From Clostridium sp. DSM 17811 (lineage in GTDB: Bacteria; Bacillota; Clostridia; Clostridiales; Clostridiaceae), in assembly GCF_018861905.1 (NCBI RefSeq), contig NZ_JAHLDU010000019.1, positions 1 through 64,000 of the forward strand: a stretch of DNA of 64,000 nucleotides, in the 5' to 3' direction. The notes below the pieces were generated by a model. That model ran no database searches, was not told the DNA's origin, and saw nothing but the letters and a program-made list of their open reading frames with translations. Both the position numbers and the translations under genes were made by a program. Shown here piece after piece: positions 9,362 to 18,408 of the stretch; the first letter of the stretch is position 1, and each line of letters begins with the position of its first letter.

Positions 9362-9400
9362 GAACATTCGTTTGATGTTTTTGAACTTATATGGTATAAT
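9362..9400 (+). promoter_or_regulatory. lexA promoter with SOS (LexA) box
   Basis: GAACATTCGTTT (9362-9373) matches the Gram-positive SOS box core GAAC-N4-GTTC except for the last base. It overlaps the -35 of a promoter reading TTGATG (9372-9377), 17 bp, TATAAT (9395-9400). Autoregulation of lexA from such a site is standard. The box also lies upstream of the divergent Cys-rich gene. Confidence 0.72.
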
Positions 9401-9425
9401 TCTACCATGAATGAGAGGTGTTTAC

Positions 9426-10034
9426 ATGTTAACTCCAAAAAAAGATAAACAGAGTGAAATATATAACTTTATAAAAGATCAAGTTCAATTAAAAGGATAT
9501 CCACCCTCAGTGAGAGAAATATGTGTAGCTGTAGGATTGAAATCCACCTCAACTGTTCATGGTCATTTAGAAAGATTAGAAAAAAAAGGATATATACGTA
9601 GGGACCCTGCTAAACCTCGTGCAATAGAATTATTAAAGGATGCTGTTATAAGAAAAGAACTTATAGATATACCTATTATAGGAAAAATTACAGCTGGGGT
9701 ACCAATCCTTGCGGTTGAGAATGTTGAAGATACATTTACTATACCTTTAAATTTTACAAAAACTAATAATGAGTTATTTATGCTTAAAGTTTCTGGTAGT
9801 AGCATGATTGAAGCCGGAATATTAGATGGTGATCTTGCTATAATCGAGAAAGTTAATTCAGCTAAAAACGGCGATATAGTTGTAGCACTTATTGATAATG
9901 AAGCAACTATTAAAAGATTTTTTAGGGAAAAAGGACATATAAGGCTTCAGCCTGAGAATTCATCCATGTCCCCTATCATATTAGATGACTGTTCAATTTT
10001 AGGTATACTCGTCGGCATTTATAGAAAGTATTAA
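9426..10034 (+). CDS. lexA: LexA repressor, SOS regulator
   Basis: 202 residues. The N-terminal winged helix (about 1-70) has the DNA-binding stretch [20 protein letters not shown]. The C-terminal S24 autoprotease domain has the scissile Ala90-Gly91 (ITAGVP), catalytic Ser126 (SGSSM) and Lys163 (ATIKRFF). RecA-stimulated self-cleavage relieves repression of DNA repair genes. The ATG at 9426 is chosen because GAGAGGTG lies just before it; the upstream in-frame ATG at 9411 has no site. An SOS box lies in its promoter. Confidence 0.96.
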   Translation: MLTPKKDKQSEIYNFIKDQVQLKGYPPSVREICVAVGLKSTSTVHGHLERLEKKGYIRRDPAKPRAIELLKDAVIRKELIDIPIIGKITAGVPILAVENVEDTFTIPLNFTKTNNELFMLKVSGSSMIEAGILDGDLAIIEKVNSAKNGDIVVALIDNEATIKRFFREKGHIRLQPENSSMSPIILDDCSILGILVGIYRKY

Positions 10035-10053
10035 TTATCCCTTTAAAGGAAAT

Positions 10054-10092
10054 AAAAGATACTGTAATGATATAATCATTACAGTATCTTTT
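10054..10092 (+). terminator. Terminator after lexA
   Basis: A perfect 17-bp hairpin, AAAAGATACTGTAATGA pairing with its complement across a 5-base loop and ending in TTTT. It serves lexA and probably the convergent PLP-enzyme gene. Confidence 0.9.
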
Positions 10093-10158
10093 GTTTTCTA
10101 CTAAATTAACTAAAATAAATATACTTATAAAATAATTACAAGTATATTTATTCCAAAT

Positions 10159-11436
10159 TTATATAACTTTTGAAAGAGCTATTAATATTCCAATTTTAGC
10201 ATGATCAAATGTTAATCCGCCCTGTAAATATGCTATATAAGGCTCTCTTATTGGAGCATCTGCAGATAATTCTATAGATGACCCTTGAATAAAGGCCCCT
10301 GCTGCCATTATAACCTTATCTTCATATCCTGGCATATCCCATGGCTCACACTGAGCAAATGAATCAATTGGAGAGCCTGCTTGTATACCCTTAATAAAAT
10401 TAATTAGCATTTCCTTATTTCCAAATTTAATAGCTTGAATTATATCACTTCTTTTATCAGTATATTTAGGAAGAACATCAAACCCTGCAAGTTCCATAAT
10501 CCTTGCACAGAAAATAGCACCCTTCAACGCTTCCATAGTTACGTGTGGAGCTAAAAACAATCCTTGAAATAAAGAACGCATTACTCCAAATGTAGAACCA
10601 CATTCTCCACCTATGCCTGGAATTGTTAGTCTATATGAAGCTTGCACTACATATTCTTCTTTACCTGCAATGTATCCACCCGTTGGTGCAATTCCGCCAC
10701 CAATATTTTTTATTAGAGAACCCGCAACTAAGTCTGCGCCAACATCTGTAGGCTCTGTAGTTTCAATAAATTCTCCATAACAATTGTCTACAAAACAAAT
10801 TACATTTGGATTTATAGATTTTGCTGCTTTTATAATTTCTTCTATCTCACAAATTAATAAAGCTTTTCTCCATCCATATCCAGTAGATCTTTGAATATGA
10901 ACGAGTCTTATTGATTTATCTTCAATCATTGTTTTTTTCATTAGCTCTATATCAACCTTAGAATTATTTAATTCTAATTGTTTATACTTTACGCCAAAAT
11001 CTTTTAATGATCCTATATCTTTCTTATTAGTTATACCAATTATGTTATGTAGTGTATCATAAGGCGTTCCACATACAGAGAGCATTGTATCATTAGGTCT
11101 TAAATTACCAAACAATGCCGCCCCAATTGCGTGTGTTCCATTAACGAAATGTGGTCTAACTAGTGCACTCTCGCAATTAAAAATTCTTGCATATACTTTA
11201 TCTAATGAATCTCGTCCTATATCACCATAACCGTACCCAGAAGAGTTTGTAAAATGAGATTCGCTAATTCTCTCATCTTGAAGTGCAGTCAAAACCTTAA
11301 GCTGGTTATATTCCCTTACTTCATCAAGCTTCTTAAACTCCCCTTGCACATCTTTTATTGCTATATCATAGAGTCCTATCGTTTTTGAATTTATTTTATA
11401 CTTCTTTTGAAGATATTTTTTTGTTATGTCTAACAT
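10159..11436 (-). CDS. Methionine gamma-lyase family PLP enzyme (YnbB / aluminium-resistance protein family)
   Basis: 425 residues, the usual length of this conserved Firmicute family. It is a fold-type I PLP enzyme: the cofactor Lys is probably K243 in GSLIKNIGGG, preceded by the Asp of CFVDNCYGEF (about 214-223). Family motifs ESHFTNSSGYGYGDIGRD and RPHFVNGTHAIG are present. Members are annotated as methionine gamma-lyase-like or aluminium-resistance proteins. The substrate has not been settled, and the assignment here is by family only. Monocistronic or cotranscribed with the upstream NAD-binding gene across a 72-base gap. Confidence 0.88.
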   Translation of the reverse strand: MLDITKKYLQKKYKINSKTIGLYDIAIKDVQGEFKKLDEVREYNQLKVLTALQDERISESHFTNSSGYGYGDIGRDSLDKVYARIFNCESALVRPHFVNGTHAIGAALFGNLRPNDTMLSVCGTPYDTLHNIIGITNKKDIGSLKDFGVKYKQLELNNSKVDIELMKKTMIEDKSIRLVHIQRSTGYGWRKALLICEIEEIIKAAKSINPNVICFVDNCYGEFIETTEPTDVGADLVAGSLIKNIGGGIAPTGGYIAGKEEYVVQASYRLTIPGIGGECGSTFGVMRSLFQGLFLAPHVTMEALKGAIFCARIMELAGFDVLPKYTDKRSDIIQAIKFGNKEMLINFIKGIQAGSPIDSFAQCEPWDMPGYEDKVIMAAGAFIQGSSIELSADAPIREPYIAYLQGGLTFDHAKIGILIALSKVI

Positions 11437-11508
11437 GATCCATGTCCCCTTTGTATTATGTATTTTAATTTACCTCATTAATAATAACATACATCTACAC
11501 TATTTTAT

Positions 11509-12174
11509 TCATATTGCGCCCTTTATTTGAATTATCTCAGAATTAAAAGCTTCTATTCCTGATTTTTCTTCTAGTGCAACTTTATACATAGCTTTTGCCA
11601 CAGTATTTCCGTATACAGGCTTATATTTTTTAAAAGCACCGTTAAATATAAATGGCATACATTTTGAAACAACTTCTGCTGCTTTTTCACCAAATCTAAA
11701 TTCTGTTCTATCTCCTAAAAGTAAAGACGGTCTAAAAATTTTAAGGCCTCTTAAACCTAAGTTACTAAGTGCAGCTTCCATTTGACCTTTAACTTTATTA
11801 TAGAAAACAGTGGACTTTATATCAGATCCCATTGCTGAAATTACAAGAAATTGGGATACATCATTTTCCTTCACTTTCAGTGCTAAAGAAACTATATATT
11901 CCAAATCAACTTTTTTAAAAGCTTCCTTACTCTTAGCCTTTTTTATCGTTGTTCCAAGGCAGCAAAATATATGATTAACCGTGTCTTCAAGCTTATAGGT
12001 GTCAAGCAATTCGAAATTGATTATTTTTTCTTCAAGCTTTTTATTATTTATTCCCGTAGATTTTCTAACCCAAACTATTACCTTTTCATACTCAGGGGCT
12101 TCTAATAACACATTAACTAAACTACCCCCAACAAGTCCTGTAGCTCCAACTACCAAAGCGGTTTTCTTTTCCAT
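11509..12174 (-). CDS. NAD(P)-binding Rossmann-fold protein (TIP30/HIM1-like)
   Basis: 221 residues. The dinucleotide-binding glycine motif VVGATGLVGGSL lies at about 8-19, followed by an atypical short-chain dehydrogenase fold. The IFCCLGTT segment and the later VISAMGSD and IFRPSLLLGDR motifs match the TIP30/HIM1-like group of the NmrA/epimerase superfamily. The substrate is unknown. It follows the two-ATPase operon by 22 bases on the same strand, so it may be cotranscribed with it. GGAG precedes the ATG. Confidence 0.8.
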   Translation of the reverse strand: MEKKTALVVGATGLVGGSLVNVLLEAPEYEKVIVWVRKSTGINNKKLEEKIINFELLDTYKLEDTVNHIFCCLGTTIKKAKSKEAFKKVDLEYIVSLALKVKENDVSQFLVISAMGSDIKSTVFYNKVKGQMEAALSNLGLRGLKIFRPSLLLGDRTEFRFGEKAAEVVSKCMPFIFNGAFKKYKPVYGNTVAKAMYKVALEEKSGIEAFNSEIIQIKGAI

Positions 12175-12196
12175 ACTTATTCTCCTTATTTAGTTT

Positions 12197-13801
12197 TTAT
12201 TCTTCATTATTCTTAACTTCTTCAATAATTTCTTCAACAGTTTCTTTTAATTCCTCCCCTACTTTTTTATACTCAATATCAAATTTTTCATTTTGATTTT
12301 TTATAAAGTACATTAAAGCATAATAAGTAGGCTTATACTTATCCTTTAGCATAAATTCCTTTTCATTAAATAGATTTAATAATGAGTTATATTGTTTTTT
12401 AGCCATTAGTAATATAAAATACTCATTAATAAACTTATTATATTTATCTGTATTATTAGCTACTTGTAAAAACAAAGGAGCCTTTTTAATGGATTCTTCG
12501 ATTTTATCCTTCAAAAGTAAGGTTTTTGATGATTCATAGATACTGCTAAAATCGTTACAATCTCTATCTAAGTCCTTTTTATCAAAATTTAAATCTTGTT
12601 CTTTGTTTTTACTTTTATTAATTAAAAGTTCTCTACTACACCAGATTTCTAAAAAATCTACAAGCCATAACACCTGCTGTTTTTCTTTTTCTCCTCCAAA
12701 TCTTATTAGATACCATATGTTAAAGAATCGATCCTTAATTTGATACATATAATTTTTCTTATTTACAGGTATTTTATTTATTACACCATTCTTTTCTAAT
12801 TGATTTAGCTGAGCTGACACTTCTTTGCTTTGCATTCTTATTTTGTCTGCAATTTCTTTTGTAGTTATGGCCTCCCAGCTTAACGCTATAACATCAACAA
12901 TTTCTTGCTGCACTGGAGATAAATTATCCATTACGTGTTTATAAAGAGGTGTTACTTTATCCGATAATGTAGCTATGTCTTTAAAGGCTAGTCCCCTATC
13001 ACAACATACATTACTGAAAAGTAATGACATTATTCTAGGAACCCCACCAGTTAAACGCCTTAAGGCTTCTATTTTACCTTTATTACTTTTGATTAGTTCC
13101 TTCATATCTTTCTTATTAAATATTTCTCCTAATTTTTCAAAAAGTTCGTTAGTTTCTTCTGAAGTTAATCCTTTTAATTTTATTAACTTAAAGAAGTCAT
13201 AAAAAGGTTTTTCATAATCAAAGGTGAATTCTAAAACATCTGCGGATGCTCCAATAAAACGAATTTCAGCAGACGTTAATAAAATTTCTCTAAGTTTTTG
13301 CTGCTCAATAAGTTTAAACTTCTTCAAAATACCCTCAGTATTATCTATTAAAAGTATTAACTTTTTATTTTTTTCCTTAAGTCTTTGCTCTATTAGTTTA
13401 AAACATATATCTTCGTAGTTTTCTTCCTTTGCATGTTTATCCATTTGCTCATGAAGGCCTATAAATTCATAACTTTCTAGTTCAAGATCTTGTGCTACGA
13501 CCTCCCAAAGCTTAAATAATCTACGTACATTATATTGCTCCTCTGGTAATATAACAGGAATAAGCCTTTTTTTTAATTCTGTATCCCTTTTGATTTCAAA
13601 GTATATCCTTTTAAGTAAAGTTGTTTTACCATACCCTCTTTGAGCCTCTATCATATAATGCTGCTCTGGATATTTCATATCTGAACCTTTTATATCATTT
13701 ATGATTTTTTGAAATTCTTTTTTTCTTATTACAAAACTATCAATTAGGTCTTTCTCTGTTAAATTATTGGGGTTATAAAAACTTACATTACTAGTTTGCA
13801 T
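12197..13801 (-). CDS. P-loop ATPase with winged-helix domain, second gene of a two-ATPase operon
   Basis: 534 residues. Walker A is AQRGYGKTT (about 53-61) and Walker B is LILLIDNTE (about 148-156), where the usual catalytic Glu position is shifted or replaced. Sensor-like IRFIGAS follows. Residues about 300-370 form a winged-helix domain (STAND/archaeal-ATPase style, with KEIADKIRMQSKEVSAQL as the recognition part). The last 150 residues are lysine-rich and helical. The gene overlaps the upstream ATPase gene by 11 bp, so translation is coupled. It resembles the large archaeal ATPase/AAA_16-type group; no specific role can be assigned. A stress, defence or transport regulator is possible. 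Confidence 0.75.
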   Translation of the reverse strand: MQTSNVSFYNPNNLTEKDLIDSFVIRKKEFQKIINDIKGSDMKYPEQHYMIEAQRGYGKTTLLKRIYFEIKRDTELKKRLIPVILPEEQYNVRRLFKLWEVVAQDLELESYEFIGLHEQMDKHAKEENYEDICFKLIEQRLKEKNKKLILLIDNTEGILKKFKLIEQQKLREILLTSAEIRFIGASADVLEFTFDYEKPFYDFFKLIKLKGLTSEETNELFEKLGEIFNKKDMKELIKSNKGKIEALRRLTGGVPRIMSLLFSNVCCDRGLAFKDIATLSDKVTPLYKHVMDNLSPVQQEIVDVIALSWEAITTKEIADKIRMQSKEVSAQLNQLEKNGVINKIPVNKKNYMYQIKDRFFNIWYLIRFGGEKEKQQVLWLVDFLEIWCSRELLINKSKNKEQDLNFDKKDLDRDCNDFSSIYESSKTLLLKDKIEESIKKAPLFLQVANNTDKYNKFINEYFILLMAKKQYNSLLNLFNEKEFMLKDKYKPTYYALMYFIKNQNEKFDIEYKKVGEELKETVEEIIEEVKNNEE

Positions 13802-14966
13802 TTTTTTTACACCACCACATTCTTAATATTGGAGAAGTAAATGTATAAAATTTCTCCTCATCATCATTATTTATATATCCATCATCTATAAGAGTATTTA
13901 AGAGATCTTTATATGTTTCACAAAGATTATATTTTACAGCTAAATTGTGTGTTTCATTATAAGTTATCTTTTTAGCCTCTGATATAGATATTAGATCTAA
14001 TGTTTCCATAATGAACTTATAATCATTGTTTTTGTACACCACAAGCCTCTCATGCCAACTACTAAATTTATTATTTTCTTCTATCATACGTTTTATTGCA
14101 ATATCTACTGATTTATTATGTATGACGCATAAATTATCTTCATCGTAGATATCCTGGATTTTATCCATAGCAAGTTGAATATAAAAAGGAATTAACCACT
14201 TAATCTCATTAAGCATATGATTTATAGTATCCTCGTCCATAGTAAAATCCAGTCCTTTAAGTAACTCAGTTATAAGATTTTTACCCTCTGATTTACTTAG
14301 TGGAGTGACTTTTACTATATCTAGGTCATTTATAAACTTTGAAGAATCCATTCGTCTTGCAATACCCTCAAGGCTTATGGAACCTGTATATATAAATTGA
14401 AATTTATTATTTATATCACTATTTTGTCTTAAAACTCTATTACTCTGAAGGAGATGAACTGCATATGCGGTGCCTTCTTTTTGTTGAATGTTTTCTATTG
14501 TTTGAGCAAATTCATCTATCATTATAATCAATTTGTGCCCTTCTAAATCAATGGTTCTCATTATTTCTATAAATTTATCATAATAATTATCTTCAATATT
14601 TTTGCTAAATTTAACGGAGTCTATACCAACTTCATCTATACTTTTAAAAATGTTTTTAGCTATGTCCTTTATTGAATTTATTACCTTATCTCTTTTTCTT
14701 ATTGAATCACAATTTAAAATTGCTTTTACAATTTCCTTATAATACTTATTCTCGTCATACACTGACTCCGTAATTACATAAACTACATAGTACTTCTCCT
14801 TTGGGTTATCTTCTATATACCTCATTAAAGATGTCTTTCCTACTCTTCTTGGAGCTGAAATTATAATGCTGCTATCTGAATCAATTTTTCTCCATAATTT
14901 ATTTATTAAAATAGGCCTTTTAAAAAAGTTGTCCCCTCGAGCAGCTTGCCCAGTTGTAATTTTCAT
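13791..14966 (-). CDS. Archaeal-type AAA+ ATPase, first gene of a two-ATPase operon
   Basis: 391 residues. Walker A is APRRVGKTS (about 38-46), Walker B is LIIMIDEFAQ (about 146-155), and the sensor-1 strand is FQFIYTGSI (about 190-198). A C-terminal winged helix ends in FTSPILRMWWCKKN, a tail typical of the archaeal ATPase (PF01637-like) family. GGAGG lies before the ATG at 14966. Transcription starts from a near-perfect promoter inside a palindrome at 15000-15057. The protein and its overlapping partner probably work as one complex. The biological role is unknown, and no nuclease or other obvious effector is encoded beside them. Confidence 0.78.
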   Translation of the reverse strand: MKITTGQAARGDNFFKRPILINKLWRKIDSDSSIIISAPRRVGKTSLMRYIEDNPKEKYYVVYVITESVYDENKYYKEIVKAILNCDSIRKRDKVINSIKDIAKNIFKSIDEVGIDSVKFSKNIEDNYYDKFIEIMRTIDLEGHKLIIMIDEFAQTIENIQQKEGTAYAVHLLQSNRVLRQNSDINNKFQFIYTGSISLEGIARRMDSSKFINDLDIVKVTPLSKSEGKNLITELLKGLDFTMDEDTINHMLNEIKWLIPFYIQLAMDKIQDIYDEDNLCVIHNKSVDIAIKRMIEENNKFSSWHERLVVYKNNDYKFIMETLDLISISEAKKITYNETHNLAVKYNLCETYKDLLNTLIDDGYINNDDEEKFYTFTSPILRMWWCKKNAN

Positions 14967-14999
14967 AATTAACGCCTCCTATGTATCCTTATATTTACA

Positions 15000-15057
15000 A
15001 TTATACTTAACAAAAAATATCTTGTCAAGTATTTTGACAAGATATTTTTTGTTAAGT
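15000..15057 (-). promoter_or_regulatory. Consensus promoter embedded in a 24-bp-arm palindrome, upstream of the two-ATPase operon
   Basis: Minus strand: TTGACA (15023-15028), 17-bp spacer, TATAAT (15000-15005), a perfect sigma-A match. The -35 and spacer lie in one arm of a perfect inverted repeat, arms 15005-15028 and 15034-15057 with a 5-base centre. The palindrome looks like an operator. It may also terminate the permease gene upstream, because its arm holds a T-run. Confidence 0.8.
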
Positions 15058-15086
15058 TAACCAAGGATGTAAACAATAAATACTTC

Positions 15087-15848
15087 TTATATAAGCTTAT
15101 TCATTTTTTTATACCCAAAGCAATAAAATAAGAAACTACCTATTGAAAATAATATTAAGTCATACAATATAATCCCTGTGCCTGTAATTTTACTGTATAT
15201 ATCAATTTGAAATAATGTCATAACATTTAATTGCTCAACTAAACCAGTGTTTGGTAATATAACCGCTGTAACTACAACATAAAACAAAGGTAATAATAGT
15301 ATCAAAAATTTACTTTTTGTTAACGTTGATATTCCTAAAATAAATGTTGAAAATGAAGCTGCACTAACAAAGGTTATAAGGAGTGAAATAATAATATAAG
15401 CAATTTTAGACTTATTATAAATAGGACTAAATGCCCCTGTTACATCTGTATGAATATTGTTAATGCCATAAGCACTGATTAAGAATATAAGTAATATAGT
15501 TTTAGTTATTAAAAATACAAACCCACTAACTAAGGCATTTACTATCAAACGACTAGTGAAATACACTTTTGGTTCTATTATTGTAAAAAGTTTGCTAAAA
15601 ATATCCTTTTTCTTATCTATAATATAAGAATTAGTAAATGGAATACTAGCAAGTAATGGAGCAATAAAAGGAAGATAACTAAACCAACCAATTCTTATAA
15701 AAAAATTAATACCATCCACACTAGATGCGTGAAACTTAATCTCACTATAACATGGTATTAATAGTAATGCTAAAACTATTAGACTTGATATTAAAGTTTT
15801 CTTAGAAAAAAATGCTCTTTTAAAATCAAATATTAAAAAGGTTTTCAT
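15087..15848 (-). CDS. ABC-2 type membrane permease
   Basis: 253 residues with about six hydrophobic helices (about 18-33, 55-70, 98-125, 148-170, 180-200, 225-243). The organisation, with an N-terminal MKTFLIFDFKRAFFSKKT and a long first loop, is that of ABC-2 permeases. No ATPase gene is adjacent. The gene follows an ECF sigma/anti-sigma pair on the same strand by about 50 bases, so it may be cotranscribed and act in the envelope stress response. The substrate is unknown. Confidence 0.75.
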   Translation of the reverse strand: MKTFLIFDFKRAFFSKKTLISSLIVLALLLIPCYSEIKFHASSVDGINFFIRIGWFSYLPFIAPLLASIPFTNSYIIDKKKDIFSKLFTIIEPKVYFTSRLIVNALVSGFVFLITKTILLIFLISAYGINNIHTDVTGAFSPIYNKSKIAYIIISLLITFVSAASFSTFILGISTLTKSKFLILLLPLFYVVVTAVILPNTGLVEQLNVMTLFQIDIYSKITGTGIILYDLILFSIGSFLFYCFGYKKMNKLI

Positions 15849-15897
15849 TTTTTAACTCCTCTCAATTATAAATTATACAAGCAGTTGACATCGATAA

Positions 15898-16959
15898 TTA
15901 GTATTTATCCCCCACTGCTCCAAGGCTGGAAGCCTTAATAAAAGTTTTATTTTTAAGAAGTTTTAAAGAATCTTTATCACCTGTAACTACAACTCCTAAA
16001 ATTTTTATATTATCTTTCGTAATTTTAACTTTATCTTTACTTAACTTACTAAATAACGTTTCATAGAGTTGCTGATTTTTTCCTTTCTTTGTTTTTCCAT
16101 AAGAAATTGTATCAATAAAGTCTTTTTCAGGTGTTTCTTTATTTTTTCCTGCCTCATCTATTGATTTAATACCATATACATCATCCTCATATAGTATAAT
16201 ATTAGGACTTATGTGTTTTTCTCTTTTATTTACTGGTATCTCCTCTTCATTTGATATTTTTTCAATATGAGAACTCAATTCAGTAACTTCACTTTTCGTA
16301 TACGTATCCACCCAATACCAATTCAATGTTATGTTTTGTGGTATCATCCTTTTCACCTCAGAAATACTATAAGATTTATCAAATGATAACGATATTTCCA
16401 TAATTTTATCTTCTTCAATTTTATTAATCATTGCTAAATCATCTCTATATTTAGTATATTTTACATTAGGATGGTAAAATTGCATTACATTTTTGCCAAC
16501 CTTGTTATATCTTTTAGATTCATATAAGGATTGTTCTGAATCTCCACTAGCCTCATATAGCAGTCCACTAATATCACCATAAAGACCATTTATTAGCGGT
16601 AGATAAGTATAAGATTCTTTGTTGTTACCATCAACAATAGGTTTGTTCCCTAAAAATCTATAAGTAACATAATCAAGTTCACCAGTCAATAAGCCATCAT
16701 CCATTTGGTCACTTCCAATATATGAATTAGGGTGGGCTATTCTGTAATAATTTTCTAGCTCAGCCTTTTTATCATTTCCTAATTTGTTTAAAGTTGTAGC
16801 ATTAAAGACTAAACCGACGAAACTTACTACTGTAAATACTAATATACTTGTTATAATCCCTCTTATGATAGAGAAAAATTTTGCCTTTTTTATAACCTTA
16901 TCAAAATTAGACGGACCTTTATCTTCAAATAACTCTTTTAATTTTTCTTCATCATTCAT
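15898..16959 (-). CDS. Membrane-anchored anti-sigma factor (sigma regulator family)
   Basis: 353 residues: a cytoplasmic N-terminus (about 1-27) starting MNDEEKLKELFED, one membrane helix (about 29-50, GIITSILVFTVVSFVGLVF) and a large outside domain matching the sigma-factor-regulator family. The ATG at 16959 overlaps the end of the sigma gene by 8 bp (ATGAATGA), so the two are coupled. An alternative start 12 bases upstream lacks support. It probably holds the ECF sigma factor inactive until an envelope signal is sensed. Confidence 0.82.
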   Translation of the reverse strand: MNDEEKLKELFEDKGPSNFDKVIKKAKFFSIIRGIITSILVFTVVSFVGLVFNATTLNKLGNDKKAELENYYRIAHPNSYIGSDQMDDGLLTGELDYVTYRFLGNKPIVDGNNKESYTYLPLINGLYGDISGLLYEASGDSEQSLYESKRYNKVGKNVMQFYHPNVKYTKYRDDLAMINKIEEDKIMEISLSFDKSYSISEVKRMIPQNITLNWYWVDTYTKSEVTELSSHIEKISNEEEIPVNKREKHISPNIILYEDDVYGIKSIDEAGKNKETPEKDFIDTISYGKTKKGKNQQLYETLFSKLSKDKVKITKDNIKILGVVVTGDKDSLKLLKNKTFIKASSLGAVGDKY

Positions 16960-17452
16960 TATACATAACACCCCACTTGTTTTTAAATTGCTCTCTTGCT
17001 CTAAATAAATATGTTTTCACTGTACTTTCATTTATATCTAAGACATTAGATATTTCTTTATAGGATAAGTCCATATTATATTTTAGAATTAATAAATTTT
17101 TTTGAATATTATTTAATGAATTAAGTATTTTTAGTACATCCCCTTTTCTCTCCAGATCTATAATATAGTCTTCACATAAATTGTTATCTGATTTAAATAT
17201 TTCTTCATCTATAATTACATGTACATGTCTTTTTTTGGCTCTACATAGATCATAATATCTATTAATTGCAACTCTAAAAAGCCATGATGATATTTGGGAA
17301 ACATCTATTCCATCAATATATTTTAATGCTTTATAAAAAGTATCTTGTGTTATATCCTCTGCATCCTCCTGATTGCAACCTAGCTTTATTAAATAACAAT
17401 GTATAATATTCATCTTATCCATAAATATTTTGCTTATTAAATCATTTTTCAT
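16952..17452 (-). CDS. ECF-type RNA polymerase sigma factor
   Basis: 166 residues. The region 2 core is AEDITQDTFYKALKYI (about 31-46) with WLFRVAINRYYDL. Region 4 holds the helix-turn-helix LSYKEISNVLDINESTVKTYLFRAR (about 128-152, cited by position). Length and layout fit an extracytoplasmic-function sigma factor. It is followed by its overlapping anti-sigma gene and an ABC-2 permease, a standard autoregulated envelope-stress unit. A TGAAAT/ATTTCA inverted repeat about 30 bases upstream may belong to its promoter. Confidence 0.92.
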   Translation of the reverse strand: MKNDLISKIFMDKMNIIHCYLIKLGCNQEDAEDITQDTFYKALKYIDGIDVSQISSWLFRVAINRYYDLCRAKKRHVHVIIDEEIFKSDNNLCEDYIIDLERKGDVLKILNSLNNIQKNLLILKYNMDLSYKEISNVLDINESTVKTYLFRAREQFKNKWGVMYNE

Positions 17453-17599
17453 TTTATCCCCCTAACCTAAAGCAAAATACATGTTGAAATAACCATTTCA
17501 GAAGCCCCTCTATTACTAAAACGATTATAGGGCTAAAAAGTATACAATTAATTCATATATTGTTTTAATAATGTAATTTAGATGTTTTTTAGAACAATT

Positions 17600-17639
17600 A
17601 AAAAACTATAAGAATTTATTATAAACTCTTATAGTTTTT
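17600..17639. terminator. Hairpin terminator upstream of the sigma gene, after the relic at 17677
   Basis: AAAAACTATAAGAATTTA pairs with TAAACTCTTATAGTTTTT with one mismatch. T-runs flank both sides, so it can act in either direction. Confidence 0.75.
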
Positions 17640-17676
17640 ATGGGTAGGAAGTATAAATTACTTATTAAAATTTAAT

Positions 17677-18070
17677 TCATATTCTTGAGAGAGCTATGTT
17701 AAGTTGAGTAGCAAAATCATCACGCTTGCCTATAACAGCCGTTATTGAACTATCAGCTAGGACACCACATGCTAATGGTGATGTTCCATCTGCATATCTA
17801 GTCAATGCTTTTCTTGTTGTTTTTCTTGTTGCATTTCCAACATAAAATACCCCTTCATATGGAGTATAATCACCTGCATTTCTCCACTTAATAAAGTTAT
17901 TCATTATATCATTATATTTAAGCCCTTTAGAAAGGCTATACATAAGATATAACGTCATACTTGTATCAATATGACTATGTCCCAGCTTTCTGGTTATAGG
18001 CGCCAAATGAGCGCATATCAATTACAGAATTTTGTCTAAGCGTTTCTCTGTTTTCAAATTCAACTGGCAT
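17677..18070 (-). pseudogene. ADP-ribosylglycohydrolase (DraG family) relic, frameshifted and truncated
   Basis: Reading the minus strand from 18070 gives GMPVEFENRETLRQNSVIDM and then RSFGAYNQKAGT followed by TAG. The other frame continues with DTSMTLYLMYSLSKGL, FIKWRNAGDY and VGNATRKTTRKAL up to ADGTSPLACG. These pieces match consecutive DraG motifs (the metal-site DDTSMT, then W-Y/W-R, then GNTTRKAL). The break at the expected TWSDDT looks like a 2-base loss. The next DraG motif (GNGSLMR) is missing and the last 28 residues are unrelated. This is a decayed gene, not a working enzyme. Confidence 0.65.
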
Positions 18071-18408
18071 ACCATATAGTATCTTCACCTATCCATTGAA
18101 CCACAAGAAGGACATCTTTTCTTGGTCAGCTATTTCAAGCTTTCTACCTTGTTTATAAAGCTCTAATAGATTTATTTTTTATTACTTGATTTTGCTTCTG
18201 TTAAGTTCTAATTATAAGAATAATGGGAAGTTGACTAATAGCTTTTATATTTCTTTTTTTAATATTTGGTGCGTTACAATATTTGAATAATGGGAATTAA
18301 GTAACAGTCAAATTAGATTACTTCAAAGGTGTAAGTCATTTTTATAATTATTTGTCACTTATTTTATATAACGGGGCGAAGATTAAATTCTTTTGGTGAA
18401 TCTTAAAG
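18071..18408. other. Non-coding or degraded stretch beyond the DraG relic
   Basis: On the minus strand 18072-18172 has an open piece (reading LELYKQGRKLEIADQEKMSF, then a stop) that could belong to the same decayed gene or to a neighbour. The rest is AT-rich, with stops in all frames. No hairpin, promoter or RNA gene stands out. Confidence 0.4.

Noticed and set aside
12975-13418. Plus-strand frames inside the second ATPase gene
   Set aside because: Low-complexity Ser/Phe-rich shadows of Lys/Glu-rich codons on the real strand.
17677-18021. Tyrosine recombinase C-terminus (KLGHSHIDTSMTLY looks like LGHxxIxTT)
   Set aside because: The surrounding residues match ADP-ribosylglycohydrolase motifs in order, and the preceding frame gives the matching N-terminal part.
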